DNA from: Undaria pinnatifida
Taxonomy: Eukaryota; Sar; Phaeophyceae; Laminariales; Alariaceae
DNA length: 64,000 bases
Assembly: GCA_012845835.1 (NCBI GenBank)
Contig: JABAKD010000016.1
Coordinates: forward strand, 25,410,553 to 25,474,552
Direction: 5' to 3'
The notes beneath the pieces were generated by a model. It saw only the letters and a program-made list of their open reading frames with translations, was not told the DNA's origin and did no database searches. Positions within the stretch are counted from its first letter, which is position 1, and every line of letters starts with the position of its first letter. The translations under genes were made by a program, and so were the position numbers. Below, in pieces: positions 21,101 through 29,299 of this stretch.

Positions 21101-23939
21101 ATATATATAAGTGCCGGTACCCAAAGTCGAGTAACGAACGTGTGGTTCGAGTACGACTCGTACGTTTACTTTGCGCGTGTTATAGCATATGAGACGTTGT
21201 TCGTAGTGCTATGGTAATTCTTCCGTGGAGCCTAGCAAAGGCTTAGGATTTGCAGTAGGATGTGGTAAATGGCTATTGGGCTAAAAAGGGTTTCACATTA
21301 CTTTGAAGGCGTGTACGTATGGAAAAGGGAAAACTAGCGACTTACCTAGTAGACAAGAAAAACCTGCAAGAAGCTGGCCTGTGTCTGTTGTCGGGGCCCT
21401 GTTATTTTATAAATGTAGTGAACTACTGTACATTAGTGAACTACTAATACTGTACATTGCAAAAAGTAGTACAAACTTTTTTACACCTGGTTTTTATTCT
21501 CATTTCACAATAAAAACACATACGCAGCGCTCAAGAGTTACAGCAACTACTGTGGCAGAATGAATGTTGTTGTCGAGCATGTATCACAAGAAAGGACAGA
21601 AGAACAACAACACATGATAACATGATAGCGCACTCGGCCCTCCCAGCCTTATGTTAGGTACCGGTAACTAAGTGTCGACTGCTGAGTACTCCTATTTTGG
21701 CTTCATTGCTTGTCCTCTCGCGGTCCTCATGTATTATTTTTCTCTCCCAAATTCCATCGGGTCCCGTACGTACTACCGATCACAAGGTGACGTTTTCAGC
21801 AACCCGTACGGCAACCAGTTCTGCACAAGTAGCTTTGGCAATTGTCAAATTCGTTGCGTAGTGGCGTCTAATCATGGGCCTGTTATTTCTGCCCCCTTCA
21901 CATATAGTTGTAGTCTTCCAAGCGAGCGCAAGCCCTCGTGAAAACGACATATTCCAGGAACTGACTGCGGCGTGAAATGTGACGGGTACGATCCCCAGTC
22001 ATACTACAGTATAAGTGACGCGACACCAACCACGATCCCTCGCAAACTCTACGCGGCACGGTACTTGCCGTCCCGACGTGACGTGGGTGTCTACGGGTGG
22101 TTTGAACTCATCGTCAAGAGGAGACTCACCACATAGGAGTGTACCGTCAGCAAGAAGGTTGTTCCCGCATTCGCAAGCGTCCGTCGCCGTCTCTCCGACT
22201 TGAAGACTTCCCTCGTCCGTCACTGCAATTGTAAGTTCATTATAACATGAAACAGCGGAGAATCAAGGTATTATTACAGAAGCAAGGCGCGCTCATGTGG
22301 ACGAGACGAGGAGCTCAATGCCACGTGCTACGGCTTAGACTATTATTATTATAGTGTATACGAGAAATCCAAAGCGCGACTTGTAGTCACCGAGGAGCCC
22401 AATGCTACACGCAACAGCCTATATATTATATAAGGTAACGTTAACGAACAATCTACCGCACGACATCGCCGCTGACATGATGTCGCCAGTACAAGCTCAT
22501 TTCCACTGGTATACACACCGAAGTATAACAGTTGTTGTTGTTTTCTCACATTAACTTTTGTCAAAAATCTAGAGTCCGTAGTCACCCAAAGGTGCTGGAG
22601 CCCTAGGAAGATCCAAAAAACCAAATGAAATCAAAATTCGTCCGGGAAATACTACGCTTTCCGGCCTAAAACGCACGATACGGAATTAGGCGCACATGTG
22701 AAAAGGTCCAATGTGCAAACTGAACTCAACTCAACTACAGCATAGAGTTCCCCCCTTCCCACAACTAACCAACTCGCGGCTACAAACTACAGCGGTTGGG
22801 CTGCCTGTACCGTACGAACCGCACGGTAATCGTGAGTACAGACGAACGCCCCTGCTGTCTGGAGTGCTGTCAGAGTGACCACCCGCGGGCATGCAGTGAA
22901 AAAACAGCAATCGAACCAAAAACCACCATACAAATATCAATGATCGCCAAATCTTCCCGGGTTATCTGACAGGTTGCAGCGCAGCTTCGACGCCCGTGCC
23001 AAATTGAAATTTGCGGCGGGTCGTTTCCCGTGAAGGGTATACAACTCTTCTACAAACTCTACAAAAATCAGTGACGTAAGTAACATGTTGTACTGCGGCC
23101 TCGAAAAAAACCCTGAAGAAAGACGATTGTTGCTCTTCTTGTGATGATGGTGTGCGTGCGGATTGTGAGTCTCCGTATGCCATCCTCCTGCTGTGGTTAT
23201 CCGTGGCCACCTCATCGCCTCAGCTCACTCGGCCCGCTCCTTCACAATTGCTCTTGTTTACACTCAATTCAAATCGGTTCCCCTTCTCCCCTCGAAAATG
23301 CTCCACGCAGCTTGCGGTGCTGATCAGAAGAACCAAAATTCTCGTTCAGGGAGAGTTCAATCCGTCTCTTCCCCGCCCGTCGTCGCTCAGTCGCCCTCCT
23401 CCTTCGTCGTCGAATCCAGCCTTCTGCCGGCGCAGTTCCCTCCACGCAAACCGAGACTGCGCAGTAGCGTGGCTCGTGGTGGCGCCTGCCTCCGCGCACG
23501 AGCATCCCGATTAAGCAACGCTGCTCCGCCGCTGCTGCCTAAAAAGACGCGCAAATTGTAGGTGACCATGCCTAACGCACCAGGTACGACCCAACTCTAC
23601 CGCCACGCCTAAGTCTCGCGGCCACACGCAGCAGCAAGAAGGTATCACTCCTTGAGGGTGAATCCGGCCTTACACCCGCCAGAAACACCCCCCACTTGCT
23701 ACAAGCCTGCTAGGGCATGCTTCGCAGCATGCCTTACCTAGGCGGCTAGGGGGAGCGGAGAAGAGAGAACAGTAGGCTAATACCGGAGATACACGTAGTG
23801 TCTAAGACACGTCCAAGCGACCGCGAATCAAGGATAAGGTAACAACACAAGGGAAATGTTCACTTACCTGAGCAAAAGCCGGAGGCCCTGCAGCAATTGC
23901 CTGGTCCGCAGTCGGACGTTTGTGTGCATGCTCGATTCA
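15109..23939 (-). CDS. Modular cysteine-rich protein with C-terminal Root_cap/vWD-like domain (partial gene, 9 exons seen)
   Basis: On the minus strand, exons in gene order are 23939-23868 (A1), 22222-22130 (B1), 20408-20346 (A2), 20016-19924 (B2), 19373-19179 (C), 18137-18075 (A3), 17403-17311 (B3), 16504-16403 (A4) and 16091-15252 or on to 15109 (D). Every internal boundary is GT..AG and every intron splits a codon after its first base, so all internal exons are symmetric phase 1-1 and the joined frame is open. A is C-x5-C-x4-CC-x5-C (x7 in A4); B is CEC-x11-C; an A+B pair has eight cysteines. D resembles the plant Root_cap/vWD-type domain. The protein is probably extracellular and disulfide-bonded. 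The first exons and signal peptide were not found. Introns hold a ~1 kb repeat; a DIRS element lies immediately 5'. Exons may be missing from this model. Confidence 0.8.
15252..16091 (-). CDS. Exon D: Root_cap/vWD-like C-terminal domain
   Basis: The exon opens after a CCACAG acceptor and continues the codon split at 16403, giving ACGDPHMTGFHGQKFDFTG. The GDPH start, KFDF, DGAWYALISD, VHVNMRV, LSVVIDGEEELIAPG and HAQGVIGET follow the order of the Root_cap family, a vWD-related fold whose GDPHxxxxDGxxFxF start and late GVLGQT block are hallmarks. About 280 codons have no stop. At 15252 a strong donor (T|GTAAGT) follows GQEEDC-type sequence; if it is used, a small last exon lies further left. 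If not, the frame runs to a TGA at 15109-15111. Both ends are plausible and RNA would decide. Confidence 0.85.
16403..16504 (-). CDS. Exon A4: 5-Cys module leading into domain D
   Basis: 102 nt, phase 1-1. The acceptor follows a pyrimidine-rich tract and ends CTGAAACAG; the donor is G|GTAAGG. It encodes GCTLDSECDTGIGEICCPDK and continues through an extra cysteine to the junction with GDPH. It has the A-module pattern with two extra residues in the second loop. A longer open frame extends upstream to 16616, but only the 16504 start keeps the phase set by exon B3. Confidence 0.85.
17311..17403 (-). CDS. Exon B3: 3-Cys module
   Basis: 93 nt, acceptor TTATTCAG, donor G|GTGAGG. It encodes an acidic lead (DEDELSVGSGDAADD) and then VCECSSGVFDDTLGLCG. 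Cysteine spacing C-x-C-x11-C matches B1 and B2 exactly, and so does the length. Confidence 0.85.
18075..18137 (-). CDS. Exon A3: 5-Cys module
   Basis: 63 nt, acceptor ATGTTAG, donor G|GTTAGC. It encodes GCNNDVNCRGSKCCMDGNIC with spacing C-x5-C-x4-CC-x5-C. Same length and phase as A2. Confidence 0.85.
19179..19373 (-). CDS. Exon C: unidentified 65-residue module
   Basis: 195 nt between a TCCATTCACAG acceptor and a G|GTCAGG donor, both phase 1, and open throughout. It encodes DDYGESEAM, a PPVNLSATNRTFCRHGYH stretch and LSYLGCVYWRLDSG. The GCVYW block recalls the cysteine-tryptophan motif of GPS/GAIN autoproteolysis regions, but the rest of that motif is absent, so no family is assigned. An alternative acceptor 24 nt further in (GGCGAATCAG) is also in phase. 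Confidence 0.55.
19924..20016 (-). CDS. Exon B2: 3-Cys module
   Basis: 93 nt, acceptor CAATATCAG, donor G|GTGAGT. It encodes DDANSVRGGRPADDACECVV and continues NRYDEGTGLCG. Same length, phase and C-x-C-x11-C spacing as B1 and B3. Confidence 0.85.
20346..20408 (-). CDS. Exon A2: 5-Cys module
   Basis: 63 nt, acceptor ACATGTAG, donor A|GTAAGT. It encodes CVDDAECVGDTCCRADGQCS, spacing C-x5-C-x4-CC-x5-C. Too short to appear as an independent reading frame, but its boundaries, phase and sequence match A1 and A3. Confidence 0.85.
22130..22222 (-). CDS. Exon B1: 3-Cys module
   Basis: 93 nt, acceptor ACAATTGCAG, donor G|GTGAGT. It encodes TDEGSLQVGETATDACECGN and then NLLADGTLLCG. The open frame continues past the donor to 21999, but the GTGAGT site and the phase of A2 make splicing at 22130 much more likely. 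Confidence 0.85.
22531..23652 (-). repeat. ~1 kb dispersed repeat, copy 1 (in a host intron)
   Basis: Starts at a (GTT)4 tail next to CTCACATTAAC and continues through GAGTCCGTAGTCACC, AACCAACTCGCGGCTAC, CGGGTTATCTGACAGGTTGC and a G/C-rich block to CACACGCAGCAGCAAG. The same order recurs at 38376-39520 and 41600-42570. Read on the minus strand, the tail is at the 3' end, so the element is probably oriented minus. It lies in the intron between exons A1 and B1, in the sense orientation of that gene. Short minus frames (such as MVTYNLRVFLGSSGGAALLN) are partly shared among copies but no enzyme is encoded. Confidence 0.9.
23868..23939 (-). CDS. Exon A1: 5-Cys module, first exon recognised
   Basis: 72 nt, acceptor CAACCGCAG, donor G|GTAAGT. 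It encodes NRACTQTSDCGPGNCCRASG then FCS; core spacing is C-x5-C-x4-CC-x5-C with three extra residues at the start. A phase-1 acceptor shows at least one more exon lies further right, probably beyond the DIRS element that begins close by. Confidence 0.8.
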
Positions 23940-23967
23940 CTGCGGTTGGCACGGTGGTTGACGGGGT

Positions 23968-24261
23968 ATGCAAAAGGAATACGGAAGGACGTGTGGGTGT
24001 AAAAAGTGTAAGAAAAAGTTGAGCGACCATGTAACTTTAGACTGCGTACGAAGTAGTAAAGTGGTGTCTGTGGAGGCGTTGAAGAGATTCTGGTTTACAG
24101 ACGATTTTGGTCAATGGTCTCAAGACGAGAAAAATTGGGATAGCTCAGACAGCAGCGACACAAGAGCTGTCGTGCTTGCCAGAGACGGCCACATGAGGCA
24201 CAGGGGATCGAGAGCGCGTGGCGCAGTATTATTGAAAGGAGTCAAGCAGTGTGCGCATTAG
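23968..24261 (+). CDS. Short Cys-rich frame at the start of the DIRS-like element
   Basis: A 98-codon frame beginning MQKEYGRTCGCKKCKKKLSD, with C-x-C-x2-C then H and C at residues 25-30, suggestive of a small zinc site. The rest is acidic and basic without a family I recognise. Its position directly before the tandem array suggests it is the 5' end of the element's first ORF, but it could be unrelated. Confidence 0.3.
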   Translation: MQKEYGRTCGCKKCKKKLSDHVTLDCVRSSKVVSVEALKRFWFTDDFGQWSQDEKNWDSSDSSDTRAVVLARDGHMRHRGSRARGAVLLKGVKQCAH

Positions 24262-24371
24262 AATTGATCGACTTTCAGAAAAGCAAGTCAGACCAACCCA
24301 GAAATCGAATTTTAAGGAAACCCCAGTACAAGACAGTTCAGAACAGCAGGCATTGCGTGACCGGAGACGAA

Positions 24372-25545
24372 GGTTGCCATATTCCGCAGACCGAACACAC
24401 ACATCGGGGAACTCTCACATCACAACACAGAACAGCAAGCTTTGTGTGAGCAGAGACGAAGGTCACCTTTCTTCGTGAACCGACCAGTTATCGGTGGTGC
24501 AGAACTCTCACACCACAGCGGCACCGAAGAGCAGGCTTTGAGTGAGAAGAGACGAAGGTTGCCATATTTCGCGAACGGACCAGTTATCGCTGGTGCGAAA
24601 CTCTCTCAACACAGCGGCACCGAACCGCAGGCATTGTGTGTGTTGAGCAGAGACGAAGGTTATCTTATTTCGCGAACCGACCAGTTATTGCTGGCGCGGA
24701 ACTCTCACACCGCAGTTCAGAACAGCAGGCTTTGTGTGAGCATAGGCAAAGGTTACCATATTTCGCGAACCGACCAGTTATCGCTGGTGCGGAACTCTCA
24801 CACCGCAGTTCAGAACAGCAAGCTTTGTGTGAGCATAGACGAAGGTTACCTTATTTCGCGAACCGACCAGTTATCGCTGGTGCGGAACTCTCAAACCACA
24901 GCACAGAACAGCAAGCGTTGTGTGTGTGAGCAGAGACAAAGGCTACCTTATTTCGCGAACCGACCAGTTATCGCTGGTGCGGAACTCTCAAACCACAGCA
25001 CAGAACAGCAAGCGTTGTGTGTGTGAGCAGAGACAAAGGCTACCTTATTTCGCGAACCGACCAGTTATCGCTGGTGCGGAATTCTCACACCGCAGCGGCA
25101 CAGAACAGCAAGCTTTGTGTGAGCATAGACGAAGGCTACCATGTTTTGCGAACCGACCAGTTATCGCAGAACAGCAAGCTTTGTGTGAGCACAGACGAAG
25201 GTTACCATATTTCGCGAACCGACCAGTTATCGCTGGTGCGGAACTCTCACACCACACCGGCACAGAACAGCAGGTTTTGTGTGAGCATAGACGAAGGTTA
25301 CCATATTTCGCGAACCGACCAGTTATCGCTGGTGCGGAACTCTCACACCACAGCGGCACAGAACAGCAGGTTTTGTGTGAGCATAGACGAAGGTTACCAT
25401 GTTTCGCGAACCGACCAGTTATCGCTGGTGCAGAACTCTCACACCACAGCACGGAAAAGCAGGTTTTGTGTGAGCAGAGACGAAGGCTACCTTATTTCGC
25501 AGACCGGACAGACGTCGGTGGTGCGGAACTCTCACACGACAGCAC
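24372..25545 (+). repeat. ~95 bp tandem repeat array, about 13 units
   Basis: The landmark CGAACCGACCAGTTATCGC recurs near 24476, 24572, 24671, 24764, 24857, 24957, 25055, 25150, 25216, 25312 and 25408, with diverged units at both ends (24383 and 25499). Spacing is 91-100 bp, with one 66 bp unit from an internal deletion at about 25166-25215. Units near 24930-25120 are almost identical, so expansion is recent relative to the ends. The unit encodes RRRLPYFANRPVIAGAELSH in one frame and YLISRTDQLSLVRNSHT in another. Confidence 0.95.
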
Positions 25546-25807
25546 AGATCAGCAGGTGCAGAGGGCTAGAATACCTTACTTCCGCGCGAGTCGAAAAAGC
25601 GTCGATCGCGTAGAAGGCTCAAACCAGATCGACTGTCAAGCCGTGCAGTTCATCAGATACCCCACAGAAGCAGAAAACACGCAATTGGAGTACATGCATA
25701 AAAAAGAGCAAACAGAGGGGCCGCGAAGGCAAGGACAAGTAGAGCCTCCTGTACAGCAGCCAGAAGTTAGCACGTTGGTACTGGTCCACGCGCGGAAAAG
25801 TGGCTAG
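24920..25807 (+). CDS. Repeat-bearing first ORF of the DIRS-like element (no known domain)
   Basis: A 295-codon open frame: about seven copies of a 31-residue repeat (core LPYFANRPVIAGAELSH) followed by a unique tail (KSVDRVEGSNQIDCQAVQFI then PPVQQPEVSTLVLVHARKSG). An overlapping frame (25017-25613) and an earlier one (24442-25026) are also open across the repeats, because the array has units differing by 1-2 bp. The position before RT fits the gag-like ORF1 of DIRS elements; there is no sequence evidence of a function. Confidence 0.5.
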   Translation: MCVSRDKGYLISRTDQLSLVRNSQTTAQNSKRCVCEQRQRLPYFANRPVIAGAEFSHRSGTEQQALCEHRRRLPCFANRPVIAEQQALCEHRRRLPYFANRPVIAGAELSHHTGTEQQVLCEHRRRLPYFANRPVIAGAELSHHSGTEQQVLCEHRRRLPCFANRPVIAGAELSHHSTEKQVLCEQRRRLPYFADRTDVGGAELSHDSTDQQVQRARIPYFRASRKSVDRVEGSNQIDCQAVQFIRYPTEAENTQLEYMHKKEQTEGPRRQGQVEPPVQQPEVSTLVLVHARKSG

Positions 25808-27510
25808 TCAGCCCGCTCACGGCTTCCCTATGGGGAGACGCGCCGTCGAAGAAACACAGAACGCATGGTGCAGCAGTGGCACGTTCAAAAAAGACAGAAT
25901 TGGACAAGAAGTCCTCGACTCACAAGAAAGAGAAGGACTGCTGTACACGCTAGCAAACACCTGCACAGACATGATCCGAGAAAAACAAGGAGTCGTGGGA
26001 GACGCAGCTCGACTGGTAGGAGGATCCTTGGTCATACCACCGATAGACTGTACACGCAGCGTTACGAAAAGTCCTCGGGGCAGTGGACGAGCTGGTCATG
26101 ATAGGGTGCCGGTGAACGCAGTAGCGTCCGAAGCAGGCCTCGAGCGCGCGTTACAGCACGGAAACCACAGCAGCGTCACCGAGCACTTGCCGGCAAATTT
26201 GGGAGAAAACCGGCGAAGACGCCAGGCGTCAAAAATGCTTAGTCTAGTGATACAGATATCAGCGGCGCACGACATCCCCAATCTCAGAGTCTCTGCCCTA
26301 ATGACGGTCGTGACACACAAAGTTCGGATAATCAAGGATCTTTCGCTCGATGTGCAGAGCAGAGAGAAAAAAGGAGGCCTGAACGGAGACACTGACCCCG
26401 ATACCGTCCCCCAATGCCTGCGCGCCGAAGCGCTGCCCTGTTTCCTAGACGAATTCGTGACCTTGAGAAATAAATTCTCGGAAAATAGGATACTGATGAG
26501 CAAGGCCGATGTGTCAAACGCCTTTTCGGAACGTGCGAGTAGACGCGGATAAAGCCCACAATTTTTGCTATAGAGCAGGAGAGCTAGTAGTAATCGATTT
26601 TCGTTTGACTTTCAGATCTGGTCAGGATCGCCGGGCTTCTGGGGGGTGATGTCGGCGGCGGCCGCACACGCGCACTGCAACACCACGATCGATTCAGCTC
26701 GGTTGATAAGACGAAGGAAAAAAAATATGGCTCTCGCAAAGGTGGTGAAACGTTGGGAAGACGGAAAACCAACACAAATACCGCCGGGCGCAAAAGTCAG
26801 GAGTCACCGTGGGGGGGGGGGAAGGTCGAACTATTCTTCACAGTCGTGTACGTACACGATTAACTACAAGTCAGGTTGCAGTACTCTGACGACGACGCTA
26901 CAGCCTTAACTGCGTCAGCTTCACCAGGTTTGGATCACGTGCGTTTACTTGGCCAAAGGGAGGTGGGAGTAACGCCCATTCTACCACCCAGGAAAAACAC
27001 CGACTGGGACACCACGATAGACGCGCTAGGCTTCACTATCAGCTCCGACACCATGAGAATTTCGATAAAGAGAAATGGCCCCAGAGCAAGAGGGAAGCGA
27101 CGGCGAGGGACGCGCTTAGCATGGCCGGTAAGTTGTGGAACCTCGCGTATTTAATTCGGGCTGGTAGGTACGTCGTGTGGAGGTTGCTGCCGTTGACCGG
27201 GCTGCGCAACTCCGGAAGTAGCAAAAACCAAAACCGTACGTTAGGACTCGGTAGAGAGTTTCACGCTGACCTTCTCTTCTGGAAGTGGGCAACCGGTCAT
27301 GAACTACTAGTTGAAGGTGAGGCCATTAGCGCCTGCTGCACGGCGATACAACGACCCGCCAAAGGGCACTACCTGTCCAACGCCAGTTTCGAGGCAGTGG
27401 GCGGTTTTTGTGTCGAAAGGAAGGTATTTTGGAGATACGACTTGCCAAAAGAACTGACCGCAGAGCTAAAGAGAAAAGCCGATCGACGAGAGACCTGTAG
27501 TATCACGTAG
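25800..27510 (+). pseudogene. DIRS-like reverse transcriptase and RNase H, inactivated
   Basis: Segments in changing frames: an N-terminal part ending in MSKADVSNAF (26494-26523), whose D is the first RT catalytic Asp; NVRVDADKAHNFCYRAGELV (26527 on); a block with SAAAAHAHCNTT (26649 on); and the catalytic box near 26850, which reads YVHD followed by a stop where RTs have YxDD. LTASASPGLDHVRL and WDTTIDALGFTISSDTMRIS follow. The 27121-27510 frame (AGKLWNLAYLIRAGRYVVWR, FHADLLFWKWATGHELL, ASFEAVGGFC) is the thumb/RNase H region. At least four frameshifts and the altered YxDD show it cannot function. Confidence 0.85.
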
Positions 27511-27959
27511 TATCACGACCAACCTGTTGGAGTTTTTGGGCATGGCCGTGATTGCGTGGGTCATGCTTGAAATGGTAGGAGACAGGGCAGACGCGAAGGG
27601 TGATCCCATTCAGATGCGCGGTGACTTCACGGCAGCAGCACCATGAATCTCTCGATGGGGGGGCGGGACAAACGAGCACGCTTACTCATGAGAATGCTCG
27701 GGCGTCTTGAAATAAGAGGGGGGCTGGACCCACACTGCAAAACACATTCATTCCCGGTGTCCGTAACACACTAGCTGGTGGTATCTCCCGTTGGCCTCGT
27801 GTGATTCTGGCGGACAAGGTCAGAGAGCTCACCAACTCTGACGACTGGTCGGAGCAAGACATTGGAATGAGAAGTAAGGGGATTTTCGATATCGTTCTAC
27901 AAAGAACATTCTCAGTGACCATGACGATGGCCTGTGGGACATAAAGGGCGACCCACAAC

Positions 27960-29180
27960 CCAGTCGACTCGCGGGCGTGAGGAGGTATGCCCCTCGATTC
28001 ATATACGGCATGTCCTTTGTATTTTTTTTGTATCCACTGTTCACTTTTATTGTGTCTAATGTTCGCACGCGTCCCTGCAAGAACAAGAAACAACAAGGGA
28101 GGACACAAGGACGAGATAGCGCGACTAGTTGCAACGCTCGCGCTCGGTTCAGTCGGGAAGAGTACGCTGAAACTATCCAGCGAAAGTGGAACAGCGAGAC
28201 ACGCGCAAGGAAAAGAACCGTGGTTGCACCCGCTCGCTGACCCCAAGGAAATGTTGTCTGATCTGCTCGGGTTCATGGCGTCTCGATGTTTCGTGCATAA
28301 TAATCGGCAGTCTACTGTTAGAGGATACTCAGGCGCAATCAACTTCTTCCACAAAATATTCGCAGAATGGCAGTTGCCAATGTCGCAGTACATGATAGCA
28401 GCTGTGGGAAAGCGGGTAGACGGGCGCACGGCATGTCAAAAAAGAAAGCACAGGTTAGATTACCGCTGTCGTGGTCACTGTTATCACAAGGCCGACAGGC
28501 GCTCGTAAGTATGGAAGACGGTGAGCGTGTCATATGGTTGGGACTCACGGTGTCATATTGCATGTTGTGCGCGGCGTCAGAGCTGTGGGCATACGCGGAT
28601 GGCAAAGTTCACCCAGAGTTTTGTTTGACGCGAGAGTGCCTGACGTTTTCGCGTGAAGGAGTACAGGTCAAGTTCGGGAACAGATCGACCGCCACGGCAG
28701 TGCACATCAGATTCGTGACGACGAAGTGCGATCAAAAAAAGAGCAGGGTGCACGATTTCGCGTACGCGGTTGTCCAACGAGAGGGAGATGGGGGGGGGTG
28801 TTGATGGGGGCCTTCCAAGTTCTGTTGGTATTGCTCGACGTGCATCCCCAGCTCCCAGGGGAGGCACCGCTGACAGTCCGGGCCACGTCGCGAGGTTGGA
28901 AAGTTTTCACTAGGACGGAAGCGGTGGTAGGATGCAGCGGTAGAGACCCCATTCAGTTTGCGCTTTACTCGGGAAGAACCGGGGGGGGCACCCAGTTAGC
29001 GGCGCAAGTTATTTCGGAGTTAAAAATCCAGCGCGCAGGAAGATGCAAGCCTAGGGTTTTTATGACATACGCAAGGGAAGCAGGGAAAGGGGCTAAAGTG
29101 GTCTCTGCCGCCCTTGCACAAACACAGAAGTTTTTATTAGTGCGGTTAGCTCAGGTCGCCTTATGGTGTGAGCGGTAGAT
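27960..29180 (+). pseudogene. DIRS-like tyrosine recombinase, inactivated
   Basis: Three overlapping frame segments (27987-28508, 28367-28804, 28726-29178) form one recombinase trace. The N-terminal core-binding part is near SDLLGFMASRCFVHNNRQST. The first catalytic Arg region reads LCAASELWAYADG, with Ala where an Arg is expected. The box II region reads FALYSGRTGGGTQLAA, with Tyr in the His position while the following Arg is kept. The nucleophile region GRCKPRVFMTYAREAG keeps the Tyr. Such enzymes integrate circular cDNA of DIRS elements. Loss of two of the conserved residues plus frameshifts at about 28440 and 28790 makes this a pseudogene. Confidence 0.85.
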
Positions 29181-29299
29181 AGCCCCGCAGAAAAAGGGAG
29201 CGGAGCTGTCAGAGTCCGGGCTGGCCTCATTCAGGAAAAAATTGAAGGGGTTTCATGAGAGGTAGGTTGGGAGTTTGAGACGCCACCATCACCCGGTCG

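Larger units (their letters stand above)
23968..29290 (+). mobile_element. Degenerate DIRS-like tyrosine-recombinase retrotransposon
   Basis: In order: a Cys-rich short frame (23968), a frame with a ~95 bp tandem array (to 25807), RT and RNase H relics (25800-27510) and a tyrosine recombinase relic (27960-29180). RT-RH followed by a tyrosine recombinase instead of a DDE integrase defines the DIRS class. No LTRs are seen; the inverted ends and internal complementary region typical of DIRS were not located. Many frameshifts and lost catalytic residues show the copy is dead. Boundaries are approximate. It lies head to head with the minus-strand modular gene and may interrupt its 5' part. Confidence 0.8.

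Noticed and set aside
24372-25545. CRISPR-like array
   Set aside because: Units are continuous ~95 bp tandem copies without unique spacers, inside a eukaryotic retroelement.
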